From NCBI GenBank assembly GCA_018812625.1, contig JAHJDH010000024.1:1-42430 (forward strand): 42,430 nucleotides of DNA, given 5' to 3'. The position numbers were made by a program, and so were the translations under genes. A model generated the notes under the pieces. It had not been told where the DNA came from, did not search any database, and saw only the letters and a list, made by a program, of their open reading frames with translations. Shown piece by piece: positions 25,915 through 33,239 of the stretch. Position 1 is the first letter of the stretch. Each line of letters starts with the position of its first letter. This DNA is from Microcaldota archaeon. Its GTDB lineage: Archaea > Micrarchaeota > Micrarchaeia > Anstonellales > Bilamarchaeaceae.

Positions 25915-27255
25915 ATGTCCCCCACACTAAGAGCAGGCTCTGTAATGCAAAAACCTTCCAGTCCTGACTTTGTTAAAATATCTTCTAAAGGGCAGATAGA
26001 ATCAATTATGGGGGCAAAACAACTGTCTGGTGTTTCAGCACCAATAGTCTCGAGGCTGAAACAGGCAAAATCACATTATGAGGAGCTTGGAGCACATGAT
26101 GTATATGCTCACAATTGCCGTGTTCTCTTTGCAGCTGCAGAAGGAAAAATAGTTGATCTGCAGGCAACAGAAGAAGATGGTCTTTCTCTTAAAGTTGTTG
26201 ACCAGATTCTCTACCACTCAATAGCATCAGACTTATTCCTGCCAAATTCAGTCCAATTTTCAACTGACTTTATGCAAGCATTTACTCTTCAGAGACAGCT
26301 CAATGATCTTGATTCAACTAAATTTGATCGATCTGGAGAATATGTAAGGTTGCTCAATGATCCTTCAAACGATCTCACTGCCCTTCTGGTTGCTCTATAT
26401 ACCAGAATTGCAGACATGATGACAATCCACGCTCCAGAGACTACAAAAGCATCAAAAACAGTTATGCCGGGAGTATTCCCTCTTCACTCCAGTTGGAGAA
26501 CAGTTCAAAGAGCAATGGCAGAGCCTATGCTTAAGGTTTATTGTCCAATTGCAGATTGGGGAGGACAGACTCATGCATACAGGCAGATGAGGGATCATGC
26601 TGTTTTCTACCAGTACCCAGAGCAATTCCTTGAGCTTAGCAAAGAAGTACAAAAATATTCCGGAGCTGTTGCAAATACAAATGTTTTCCTTGCAAGAGTT
26701 CTTCAAAAAATGGCCAAAAAACTAGAACTAAATGTCATTATTGCAGAAGATTATCAAAAAGTTTCCAAACTCTTTTCTGAAGTTGGGCCAAATACAGTTG
26801 TTGTTGCGCTCAAGCCTTTCAAAGGAGTTGGTGGGCTTCTGCACAAATCAATCAAAAGAGACATTCCAGTAGAAAAGATTCATGATTGGTCAGGCCTTAC
26901 AGTTATCACAGACAATGAGCAGCAGATGTATGATGTCGTTGCGTTCCTTCAAAACGGGGGAGTCAGGTCAGCAGCCAAAAGTGTGGGGGTTGCTGATCTT
27001 TACATTCACGAGCCTACGGACTATGCAAGAAATCCAAAGCAAGTTACAAACTACCAGAGCGTTCACATTGACGTAGTTACTTCAAGTCCTCTTATGATGC
27101 CTGCAGAATTCATTGTAAGGACTCTTGACATGCACAAAAAAGCTGACGAGGGTGAGGCGTGCCATGATGGATACAAAGGGTCTCCACTTGTCAATGGCGA
27201 GAGGGCCAGATTGATGCAAAGACTTGCAGAGATCACAAAATCGCATTTCATATAG
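25915..27255 (+). CDS. RelA/SpoT-like protein with degenerate HD domain (copy 1)
   Basis: About 446 residues in RSH order. The HD-like region (about 50-215) keeps one His (YAHN) but has YHSIASD where hydrolases have LLHDVVED. CPIADWGG matches the PLAxxLG hinge. The synthetase region keeps K-x7-K (KGVGGLLHK), HDW with the metal-binding Asp near 324, NPKQVTNYQSVH near 374-384, and EFIVRT with the catalytic Glu near 398, then MHKKADEGEACHDGYKG. The Arg of the usual D-L-x-x-R is Thr. Start chosen by ATATTTAAAA about 30 nt upstream. No C-terminal TGS is visible. Synthesis of (p)ppGpp is possible but unproven; hydrolysis is unlikely. Confidence 0.75.
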   Translation: MSPTLRAGSVMQKPSSPDFVKISSKGQIESIMGAKQLSGVSAPIVSRLKQAKSHYEELGAHDVYAHNCRVLFAAAEGKIVDLQATEEDGLSLKVVDQILYHSIASDLFLPNSVQFSTDFMQAFTLQRQLNDLDSTKFDRSGEYVRLLNDPSNDLTALLVALYTRIADMMTIHAPETTKASKTVMPGVFPLHSSWRTVQRAMAEPMLKVYCPIADWGGQTHAYRQMRDHAVFYQYPEQFLELSKEVQKYSGAVANTNVFLARVLQKMAKKLELNVIIAEDYQKVSKLFSEVGPNTVVVALKPFKGVGGLLHKSIKRDIPVEKIHDWSGLTVITDNEQQMYDVVAFLQNGGVRSAAKSVGVADLYIHEPTDYARNPKQVTNYQSVHIDVVTSSPLMMPAEFIVRTLDMHKKADEGEACHDGYKGSPLVNGERARLMQRLAEITKSHFI

Positions 27256-27297
27256 TGTTACAAAAGTTTAAAAACAGGTTTTTACATGAATATAGAC

Positions 27298-28872
27298 ATG
27301 TCCCTAGCTAAAAATCTACCCAGTGGTAGAAATGTTCCTAAGCAGCTTCATGCTCAGATAGCTAGATGGTCTGCCACTTATCAAAAATTCGGGGGACAGG
27401 ATGCAGTTCCCCATGTCCTGAGAGTTCTTGACTCATCAATCAAACACAGTGTAGTAGAGCCAGAGAAAATCGGCAATATCAAAAAAGATCCAAAACAGCT
27501 CAACCTTCAGCTTGCAAGTGTTATACTGGCGCATGTGTTTCGAAGGAATTCTTCAAACAAAGCAGATTTTCCAACAGAAGATTTTGCAAGATTCCCGTAT
27601 GTTATGGAAGGCTTCAATACTTTTAATGCTCTGCGGAATAATGATCTGTCTAATCAAGATCCAGATGAATACAAGAGACTTTTAGCAGAACCTTCCCTTG
27701 GTTTACTTGCCAGAATGATTGATCTGCCACAATATGGTATGGGCTCTCATCGTTCTGAGGGTGAGCTGAGGCATCTTAATCCAGGTAGGTTCTATGTGTT
27801 TGATGGCTCACACGGCAAGTCAGAATATGAATTAATAGGAGAGGCTGCCAAAAAAGTATATTCTCCACTTGCTGATTTGCTTGGGTATAGAACTCTTGCA
27901 GGTCAGCTCTATCAGCTCTATTATTATCATGTTGATAAGAGCACATATGATGCAGTTATTAAATCACTCTTTCAATTAGAGCTTAGAATTGCAGCTACAT
28001 CTACTCTTTGTGATTATGCAATTTCTCTGCTTTCATACGAACTTCAACATAAAGGATATAAATTTTCTATTAACCGCCGCTTAGCAAAACACCCTGGAAA
28101 AGTTATGGAAAAAACAGATCGATACTCGCGCGAAAGCGGCAGAAAGATTCCTGATATCGTTTCCAATCTCAATGATCTGGTTGCATTTACTGTGGTGCTC
28201 AGATCCAGAAATGGAAAATTAATCACTCAAAATGATGTTCATGAGTTTGAGGATGTTGCAAGAATAATTGTAAAAATAGTTTCTTCTCTTCATCCAATCA
28301 GCCATGCTGGAAGATCAAACATGTTTACTGATATGGTAACTCATCCAAAACCCAATGGATACCAGTCTTTCCATGTTGATATGCCTTTGGAAGGAACTGA
28401 AGTAGTTAATCTTGAGGCAATTGTAAGAAACGGGAGGATGGAAGAATATAGTAAGACTGGAGGGGCTGCACATTACCTCTATAAAGGCGGAGGTGATCTT
28501 GCCAGATCCGTTTCAAATGCATATCATGGCATTATGGATGCAATGACCGGCAAGTCTAAAGTTGTTTCAGATTCAGTGAATCAAAGAATGATCAAAGTAA
28601 AAATCGACGGAACGATTCGTCAGAGGATGGTTGATCAACGTGCATGTGTTGGCGAGGCTCTTATCTGCGCAGATGTTGATCTTTCAAATGGTCTTATTCT
28701 TAAACCTAAAATTTCTCTTCTTGCTCCAATAAAAGGGATAGATACTCTGAATCTTGAGCATGCTCCAGTATCTGGACAGCTGCTTTCTCGAACAATGGTA
28801 CAATTACTATTGGAAAAATCAGTTACTCCTCATGCTCGAGAAAAACTTTTGGCATACCTCAAGCAATGCTAA
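27298..28872 (+). CDS. RelA/SpoT-like protein with degenerate HD domain (copy 2)
   Basis: About 524 residues, a diverged relative of the preceding gene. The HD-like region has VPHVLRVL and ILAHVF where LLHD should be, and LLARMIDL where an active enzyme has LADRLHN. SPLADLLG (about 189-196) matches the RSH hinge. The synthetase region keeps KHPGKVMEK, NDL with Asp near 293, PKPNGYQSFH near 350-359, and LEAIVRN with Glu near 373, then GGAAHYLYKGG. A C-terminal ~100 residues ending TPHAREKLLAYLKQ looks like a worn TGS domain. TTTAAAAA about 28 nt before ATG 27298 supports this start. It overlaps the convergent Lrp gene by 4 nt. Confidence 0.75.
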   Translation: MSLAKNLPSGRNVPKQLHAQIARWSATYQKFGGQDAVPHVLRVLDSSIKHSVVEPEKIGNIKKDPKQLNLQLASVILAHVFRRNSSNKADFPTEDFARFPYVMEGFNTFNALRNNDLSNQDPDEYKRLLAEPSLGLLARMIDLPQYGMGSHRSEGELRHLNPGRFYVFDGSHGKSEYELIGEAAKKVYSPLADLLGYRTLAGQLYQLYYYHVDKSTYDAVIKSLFQLELRIAATSTLCDYAISLLSYELQHKGYKFSINRRLAKHPGKVMEKTDRYSRESGRKIPDIVSNLNDLVAFTVVLRSRNGKLITQNDVHEFEDVARIIVKIVSSLHPISHAGRSNMFTDMVTHPKPNGYQSFHVDMPLEGTEVVNLEAIVRNGRMEEYSKTGGAAHYLYKGGGDLARSVSNAYHGIMDAMTGKSKVVSDSVNQRMIKVKIDGTIRQRMVDQRACVGEALICADVDLSNGLILKPKISLLAPIKGIDTLNLEHAPVSGQLLSRTMVQLLLEKSVTPHAREKLLAYLKQC

Positions 28873-29324
28873 ATCTGCGCAAAGTCTGTCAGTTTCTTGA
28901 CTACATTGAGAACCATGTTTGTGTTTGTCTTTTCAACTCCATTAATTGCAAGAATCCTTTTTACCAATGCTGAGAGCTCTCCTCTGCTTTTGCACATCAG
29001 AATCGCAGTTGCATCATATTGTCCTGTAGTATCATAAATTGAAGCAACTCCCTTTAGTTTGCTGATCTTATCCTGGATGCTGAGAAGGTCTCCTCTCATT
29101 GCAATCTGGACTATTGCCATAAATTCGAATCCTAATTTAAGATAATCAAAATTCGCTGAGTAGCCTGTAATCACACCTTCCTTCTCCATCCTTTTTATCC
29201 GATCTATCAAGGTCGCTGGACTCAGTTTGGTGCTTAGTGCCAGTTCCCGATATGAACGCCTGCAATTTTGTTTGAGTTCCTGCAAAATAAGTAGATCCGT
29301 CTTGTCCAATTGTTTGGAATTCAT
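28869..29324 (-). CDS. Lrp/AsnC family transcriptional regulator
   Basis: 151 residues. N-terminal HTH (about 5-60) with LDKTDLLILQELKQNCRRSYRELA and the reading helix SPATLIDRIKRMEKEGVI, then a C-terminal RAM ligand-binding domain (about 65-145). It is divergent from glutamine synthetase across 135 nt, so regulation of nitrogen assimilation, probably sensing glutamine or another amino acid, is likely. TATA-like ATATTTATATAG for this gene lies at about 29360-29371. Confidence 0.92.
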   Translation of the reverse strand: MNSKQLDKTDLLILQELKQNCRRSYRELALSTKLSPATLIDRIKRMEKEGVITGYSANFDYLKLGFEFMAIVQIAMRGDLLSIQDKISKLKGVASIYDTTGQYDATAILMCKSRGELSALVKRILAINGVEKTNTNMVLNVVKKLTDFAQI

Positions 29325-29359
29325 CGATGTGCACCTTCATAATCTAAACATATGTAATG

Positions 29360-29405
29360 AATATTTATATAGTTATCTATCATTTGTTTGGTTTTTTATA
29401 AAAAA
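29360..29405. promoter_or_regulatory. Divergent promoter region of lrp-like gene and glnA
   Basis: ATATTTATATAG (about 29360-29371) sits upstream of the Lrp gene on the minus strand. TTTTTTATAAAAAAC (about 29392-29406) is the TATA-like element toward glnA and leaves a leader of roughly 30 nt containing its Shine-Dalgarno. The elements are close enough for one Lrp-type oligomer to touch both. Confidence 0.45.
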
Positions 29406-29459
29406 CTAATAAATACAATGGAATTCTATCCAAATTCAATACAAATGAGAGGAATCAGC

Positions 29460-30785
29460 ATGAAAGATGAACTATTTGAAAGTATGGAATCTGATAATGT
29501 GAAGTTTGTGAATCTTCAGTTTACTGATATGTTTGGGATGGTAAAATCTATCTCAATTCCAATCAATCATCTTGAAAATTCATTTGACCATGGGACTTGG
29601 TTTGATGGATCTTCAATCGAAGGATTCGCAAGAATTCATGAGAGTGATATGTATCTCAAGCCAGATATGGAAACCTATGCCGTTCTTCCATGGCACAATT
29701 CTTCTGATGGGAATACTGCAAGATTTATCTGTGATGTTCACAAACCTGATGGTTCTCCGTTTGAGGGCGATCCTAGATATGTTCTCAAAAAAGTAATCCA
29801 GGAAGCAAAAGATCTTGGTTTTGATTATAATGTTGGCCCTGAACTTGAATTTTTCCTCTTTAAGCGAGAAAATGGAAAACTTCTTCCAATTCCGCACGAT
29901 AGTGGAAGTTATTTTGATCAGTCAAATGATTTGGCATATGATATTCGAAGAGATATGAACGTTACTCTTCAAAAATTTGGAATTAATGTTGAAGCGAGCC
30001 ATCATGAGGTTGCACTTGGGCAGCATGAAATTGATTTCAAATACGGCGATGCACTGTCAACTGCAGATAATGGAACTACTTTCAAGTTTGTTCTAAAGGC
30101 AATTGCACAGAAGCATGGACTGCATGCAACATTTATGCCAAAGCCCGTTCCTGGAATAAATGGTTCTGGAATGCATGTTCATCAAAGCCTGTTTAAAGAT
30201 GGAGAAAATGCCTTTTTTGATGAATCAAACAAATACCATCTCTCAAATCATGCCTATTCTTTTATTGCTGGCCAGCTTGCCCATGCAAAAGCAATGTCTG
30301 CAATTCTTTGTCCAACAATTAATTCATATAAGAGACTTGTTCCTGGATATGAGGCTCCAGTATATCTAAGCTGGGGCCATACAAATCGTTCTGCCCTAAT
30401 CAGAATCCCCAGATACTCAAAAGGAAAAAGTCAGTCTACAAGGTGCGAAATCCGCTGTCCTGATCCTAGCTGCAATCTTTATCTTGCATTTGCAGTTCTT
30501 CTAAAAACCGGGCTCGATGGCATGAAAAACAACATGATCCCTCCAGATTCAATAGAAGAGGATTTGTATGGATTTGATGATAAAAAACTTGAAGATATGA
30601 AAATCAATACTCTTCCAGATTCTCTGCAATCTGCTCTAAGAGAATTTAAGAGGGATGATGTGATCCGCGATGCTCTTGGCAAGCATACATTTGAGAAATA
30701 TATTGAAGCAAAAACAAAAGAATGGGATTCATACAAATTGCAGGTAACTCCATGGGAAATTGAAAATTATCTTGAGAAGTACTAG
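29460..30785 (+). CDS. glnA: Glutamine synthetase type I
   Basis: Makes glutamine from glutamate, ammonia and ATP as a dodecamer. The 441-residue protein has the beta-grasp N-terminus (FVNLQFTDMFGMVKS), WFDGSSIEGF, GPELEFFLF, EVALGQHEIDF and NGSGMHVHQSL metal and substrate motifs, YKRLVPGYEAPVYLSWGHTNRSALIRIP and the Glu-flap/arginine region. I chose ATG 29460, not the track's 29388, because GAGAGGA lies 8 nt upstream and the family N-terminus begins here. Divergent from an Lrp/AsnC regulator. The glutamine supplied also feeds GlmS. The stop overlaps the convergent SUMF1 gene by 4 nt. Confidence 0.95.
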   Translation: MKDELFESMESDNVKFVNLQFTDMFGMVKSISIPINHLENSFDHGTWFDGSSIEGFARIHESDMYLKPDMETYAVLPWHNSSDGNTARFICDVHKPDGSPFEGDPRYVLKKVIQEAKDLGFDYNVGPELEFFLFKRENGKLLPIPHDSGSYFDQSNDLAYDIRRDMNVTLQKFGINVEASHHEVALGQHEIDFKYGDALSTADNGTTFKFVLKAIAQKHGLHATFMPKPVPGINGSGMHVHQSLFKDGENAFFDESNKYHLSNHAYSFIAGQLAHAKAMSAILCPTINSYKRLVPGYEAPVYLSWGHTNRSALIRIPRYSKGKSQSTRCEIRCPDPSCNLYLAFAVLLKTGLDGMKNNMIPPDSIEEDLYGFDDKKLEDMKINTLPDSLQSALREFKRDDVIRDALGKHTFEKYIEAKTKEWDSYKLQVTPWEIENYLEKY

Positions 30786-31696
30786 CGTGTTGCGTTTATG
30801 CAGCACCTTGTTCCAAGTGAATAATCCAGATAGTTGTATGCATGTAATTTTACCTCGCGATCGCACCCGCTTCTTCCCTTTCCACTAAATGGGTCTCCCA
30901 TAAACCATCCTCGTTGAAGTCCGTCAATTTCTTCTCCGCCTTCAATCCACTCAGAAAGATTACCATCCATATCAAATACTCCATATGCATTAGTGCATTC
31001 ATAGTGGTCTCCAGTTTTTGTTAAGTATCCTGGTTGGAGTAAAAGTCTTTCATCATTGAATTCGGCTCCTGCTCGCTTCAAGTGGGGTATATCTGGGAAA
31101 AATAAATCTAGAATATATGGTTCTTTACCTATATTGCATTTCCATTCGTCTCTTTTATTTCCATGTGGAAACTTAGTATTCTTTGGACCTTTACATGCTT
31201 TTTGCCATTCATCTAGTTTGCAAAGTCTTTTTCCAGCATTTTTGCATGCTGCTTCAGCACTAATCTGACTCATATGGCCTTGTGGAAAAACATCTGGCGC
31301 TGATACTGCCTTTAAATTAAGCCTTTTTCTTGTTGGTGATTTATTGAACGGATGCACTGTTCCATCTTTTTTATCAACTAAATGAACCTCCCACTTATCA
31401 ATGCAAAAATAACTAACTCTTGCCATTTCAGTTGGACAACCAGTTTTTTTTGGATGCTTTACTTTCGGCGCTGAAGTTTTTGCTTTACTTGCAGTGGATT
31501 CTGTCTTAGTTGAAGAAGTAGGTTTAGCCGAATGCACTGGTTTACTCTTTTGAGTAGTCTGCACTGGCTCTGTCATTGGAGCGTTTTGTTTTGTGCTCTT
31601 TTTTTCTTCATTACAGGAGGCTGATAAGAGAACTGAAGCAACTACTACTCTTGCAATCTGATTTTGCATTCTGCCTCTGTGTAAAAATCGACTCAT
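30782..31696 (-). CDS. SUMF1/EgtB/PvdO-family domain lipoprotein
   Basis: About 304 residues. A signal (VVVASVLLSASC) ends in a lipobox-like cysteine. A Ser/Thr/Lys/Pro-rich linker (to about 95) is followed by a C-type-lectin-like SUMF1 domain: CPTEMARVSYFCIDKWEVH, VSAPDVFPQGHMS, AACKNAGKRLCKLDEWQKAC, CTNAYGVFDMDGNLSEW and a closing LGTRCC. The multiple conserved cysteines and the RLC-x-x-DEW motif are like SUMF1 lipoproteins of myxobacteria and relatives, so transfer from bacteria is my inference. Enzyme activity is unknown. ATG 31696 fits a TATA 28 nt upstream; ATG 31669 has a GAGG Shine-Dalgarno and is the alternative. Confidence 0.75.
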   Translation of the reverse strand: MSRFLHRGRMQNQIARVVVASVLLSASCNEEKKSTKQNAPMTEPVQTTQKSKPVHSAKPTSSTKTESTASKAKTSAPKVKHPKKTGCPTEMARVSYFCIDKWEVHLVDKKDGTVHPFNKSPTRKRLNLKAVSAPDVFPQGHMSQISAEAACKNAGKRLCKLDEWQKACKGPKNTKFPHGNKRDEWKCNIGKEPYILDLFFPDIPHLKRAGAEFNDERLLLQPGYLTKTGDHYECTNAYGVFDMDGNLSEWIEGGEEIDGLQRGWFMGDPFSGKGRSGCDREVKLHAYNYLDYSLGTRCCINATR

Positions 31697-31766
31697 GTTC
31701 CATATTGGCACTAAAAGTGTTAAAAACTGTACTATCATTATTTAGAAAATAAAAAGATGAGAAGAA

Positions 31767-32924
31767 TCAGCTTCTCTTTCTCATGTAGATGACAACTCCA
31801 ATAAGTATTGCCATAAGAACAGCGAGCCAGAAGAATGGCGATTCAAGCATTGTCTGGAAGAAATCCTTTTCAAGATCCTCTCCCAGTGTGACAAGAACAT
31901 CCTTCTTGACAATGACGTTTCCAGCACTATCCTTTAATGCAACGATGTAATTTCCGCCCATCATTACAGGGATTATAACATGGCTGTCATTATCTGGGTA
32001 ATCGCCTTCATCTCCCATTGGATCTATCGCGCCTATTCCACAGTCTACGCAACCTGGGGGAACATCAACGAGTATTCTATCACCAACTACTTCTGGGCTG
32101 ATGTCAAATACCTCGCATTCATGGTCAACGCAGTATTCTCCTTCTGGACATTGCAAACAGCTTTCATTGCGATCTCCGCATTCATATAGATTGCATGTGT
32201 GATTTGCAACAATTCCGCAGCATCCTGTAATCTCAGAACAAACTCTAAGTCCATCAGTGATTTCTACGCACTCTGCACTGTCTTTACAATCAGAATCAGT
32301 TTCGCATTCTGGTTTTGGCATGCAGCTTCCGCCACTGCAAGATTCTTCAGATCCACAATCACTGTCTCCTTCACATGGTTCTCTGCAGTAATGGTCAACA
32401 CAGCTTTCTTCGCCTTCGCATTCTGGACATAAATCCCCATCTCCGCATTCATATGGGTGGCATGTGTGGTCCTTTACTATTCCGCAGCATTCGACTTCTT
32501 CGCAGATATCTTCAACACAAACTTCTGTTCCTGGACAATCAATATCTTCATAACAGCCGCATTCACCGCAGTTGATCAGATGATCAATTTTTGTAAATGG
32601 AAGGTAATCTTCCTTTGATGCAATGATTCTAACTTTCCTGCTGCAGCCTTCAAAGAAGACGTGTCCATCGCTGTCAGTCAGTTCATCATCAAGAAGATGC
32701 TCGAGTGTATTTTCATCAAATACATCGACTTCTGCCCCTTCAACAGCCGTGCCATTTAGCATGGTAACTGTGATGATATTGACATCGCAGGTTCTGTTGA
32801 ATTCAACTATCAGATCCATGACATTGAAGTCATCATCATCTCCACCACTTCCACTATTGGCCGGGTCCGTGTGTGCAAATGTCAAACTAACAAGTGCAAG
32901 CAAAAATAAAATTGTTCTAGACAT
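31767..32924 (-). CDS. Cysteine-rich, membrane-anchored surface protein
   Basis: 385 residues. Signal peptide (MSRTILFLLALVSLTFA), acidic segment, a carboxypeptidase-regulatory-like beta domain (about 40-115), then about 150 residues holding over 35 cysteines in EGF- or dickkopf-like units (CxxDxDC, CCGIVxxHTCxxYECGD occurring twice), a beta domain, a transmembrane helix (about 357-377) and RKRS tail. The repeated CCGIV...HTC units show internal duplication. This is an extracellular disulfide-rich stalk with its C-terminus anchored in the membrane. The start sits in a 7-bp palindrome, and TTAAAAT about 27 nt upstream predicts a leaderless mRNA. Confidence 0.7.
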   Translation of the reverse strand: MSRTILFLLALVSLTFAHTDPANSGSGGDDDDFNVMDLIVEFNRTCDVNIITVTMLNGTAVEGAEVDVFDENTLEHLLDDELTDSDGHVFFEGCSRKVRIIASKEDYLPFTKIDHLINCGECGCYEDIDCPGTEVCVEDICEEVECCGIVKDHTCHPYECGDGDLCPECEGEESCVDHYCREPCEGDSDCGSEESCSGGSCMPKPECETDSDCKDSAECVEITDGLRVCSEITGCCGIVANHTCNLYECGDRNESCLQCPEGEYCVDHECEVFDISPEVVGDRILVDVPPGCVDCGIGAIDPMGDEGDYPDNDSHVIIPVMMGGNYIVALKDSAGNVIVKKDVLVTLGEDLEKDFFQTMLESPFFWLAVLMAILIGVVIYMRKRS

Positions 32925-32933
32925 GCTCTAGAA
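32915..32933. promoter_or_regulatory. Palindrome centred on the start codon of the Cys-rich gene
   Basis: TTCTAGA (32915-32921) and TCTAGAA (32927-32933) flank CATGC, which contains the minus-strand ATG. It could be an operator at the transcription start of the leaderless gene, or an RNA hairpin over the initiation codon. Confidence 0.35.
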
Positions 32934-32967
32934 TACGTCTTGGGGGATTTTAATTCTTTTGTTATCT

Positions 32968-33239
32968 CTACCTATAGCGATTTTGAACAATTTTTATCAG
33001 TTCGTTAATTGGTTCAAGCATTTTGTTATCGATTTGCCCTATTAATTTTGCAACTGCATCTTCTGCGTCCTTACTCTTTTCTACTAATAACTGTGGGAAA
33101 GATTTTGTTCTTTCAGTTTGCTCTGGCATTGGCGCACTAGTTGAGTGTTTTTCTAAAATTTCAGCAACTTTTTCTTGTCTATTTTGTCTGGCTTATCTGA
33201 AGGAATTCTGTCAAGTTTCTTTAGAAGCATTCTTTTCAT
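32968..33239 (-). pseudogene. Small ORF with a single-base frameshift (about 90 aa if repaired)
   Basis: This fills the 311-nt gap downstream of the HEAT gene. An ATG overlaps the HEAT stop as ATGA and reads MKRMLLKKLDRIPSDKPDKIDKKK before stopping at codon 29. In the -1 frame the message continues as VAEILEKHST...PMPEQTERTK... to IVQNRYR and a TAG at 32970-32968. Adding one A to the AAAAA run in GACAAGAAAAAGTTG joins the two into about 90 residues. The coding character on both sides and the ATGA coupling make a real gene likely. The break may be a sequencing error or genuine decay. Function unknown; the product would be a charged helical protein. Confidence 0.5.

Noticed and set aside
33171-33185. 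Programmed -1 frameshift for the small gene after the HEAT protein
   Set aside because: The site is G-AAA-AAG rather than an X-XXY-YYZ heptamer and no downstream stimulator is obvious, so decay or sequencing error is more likely.
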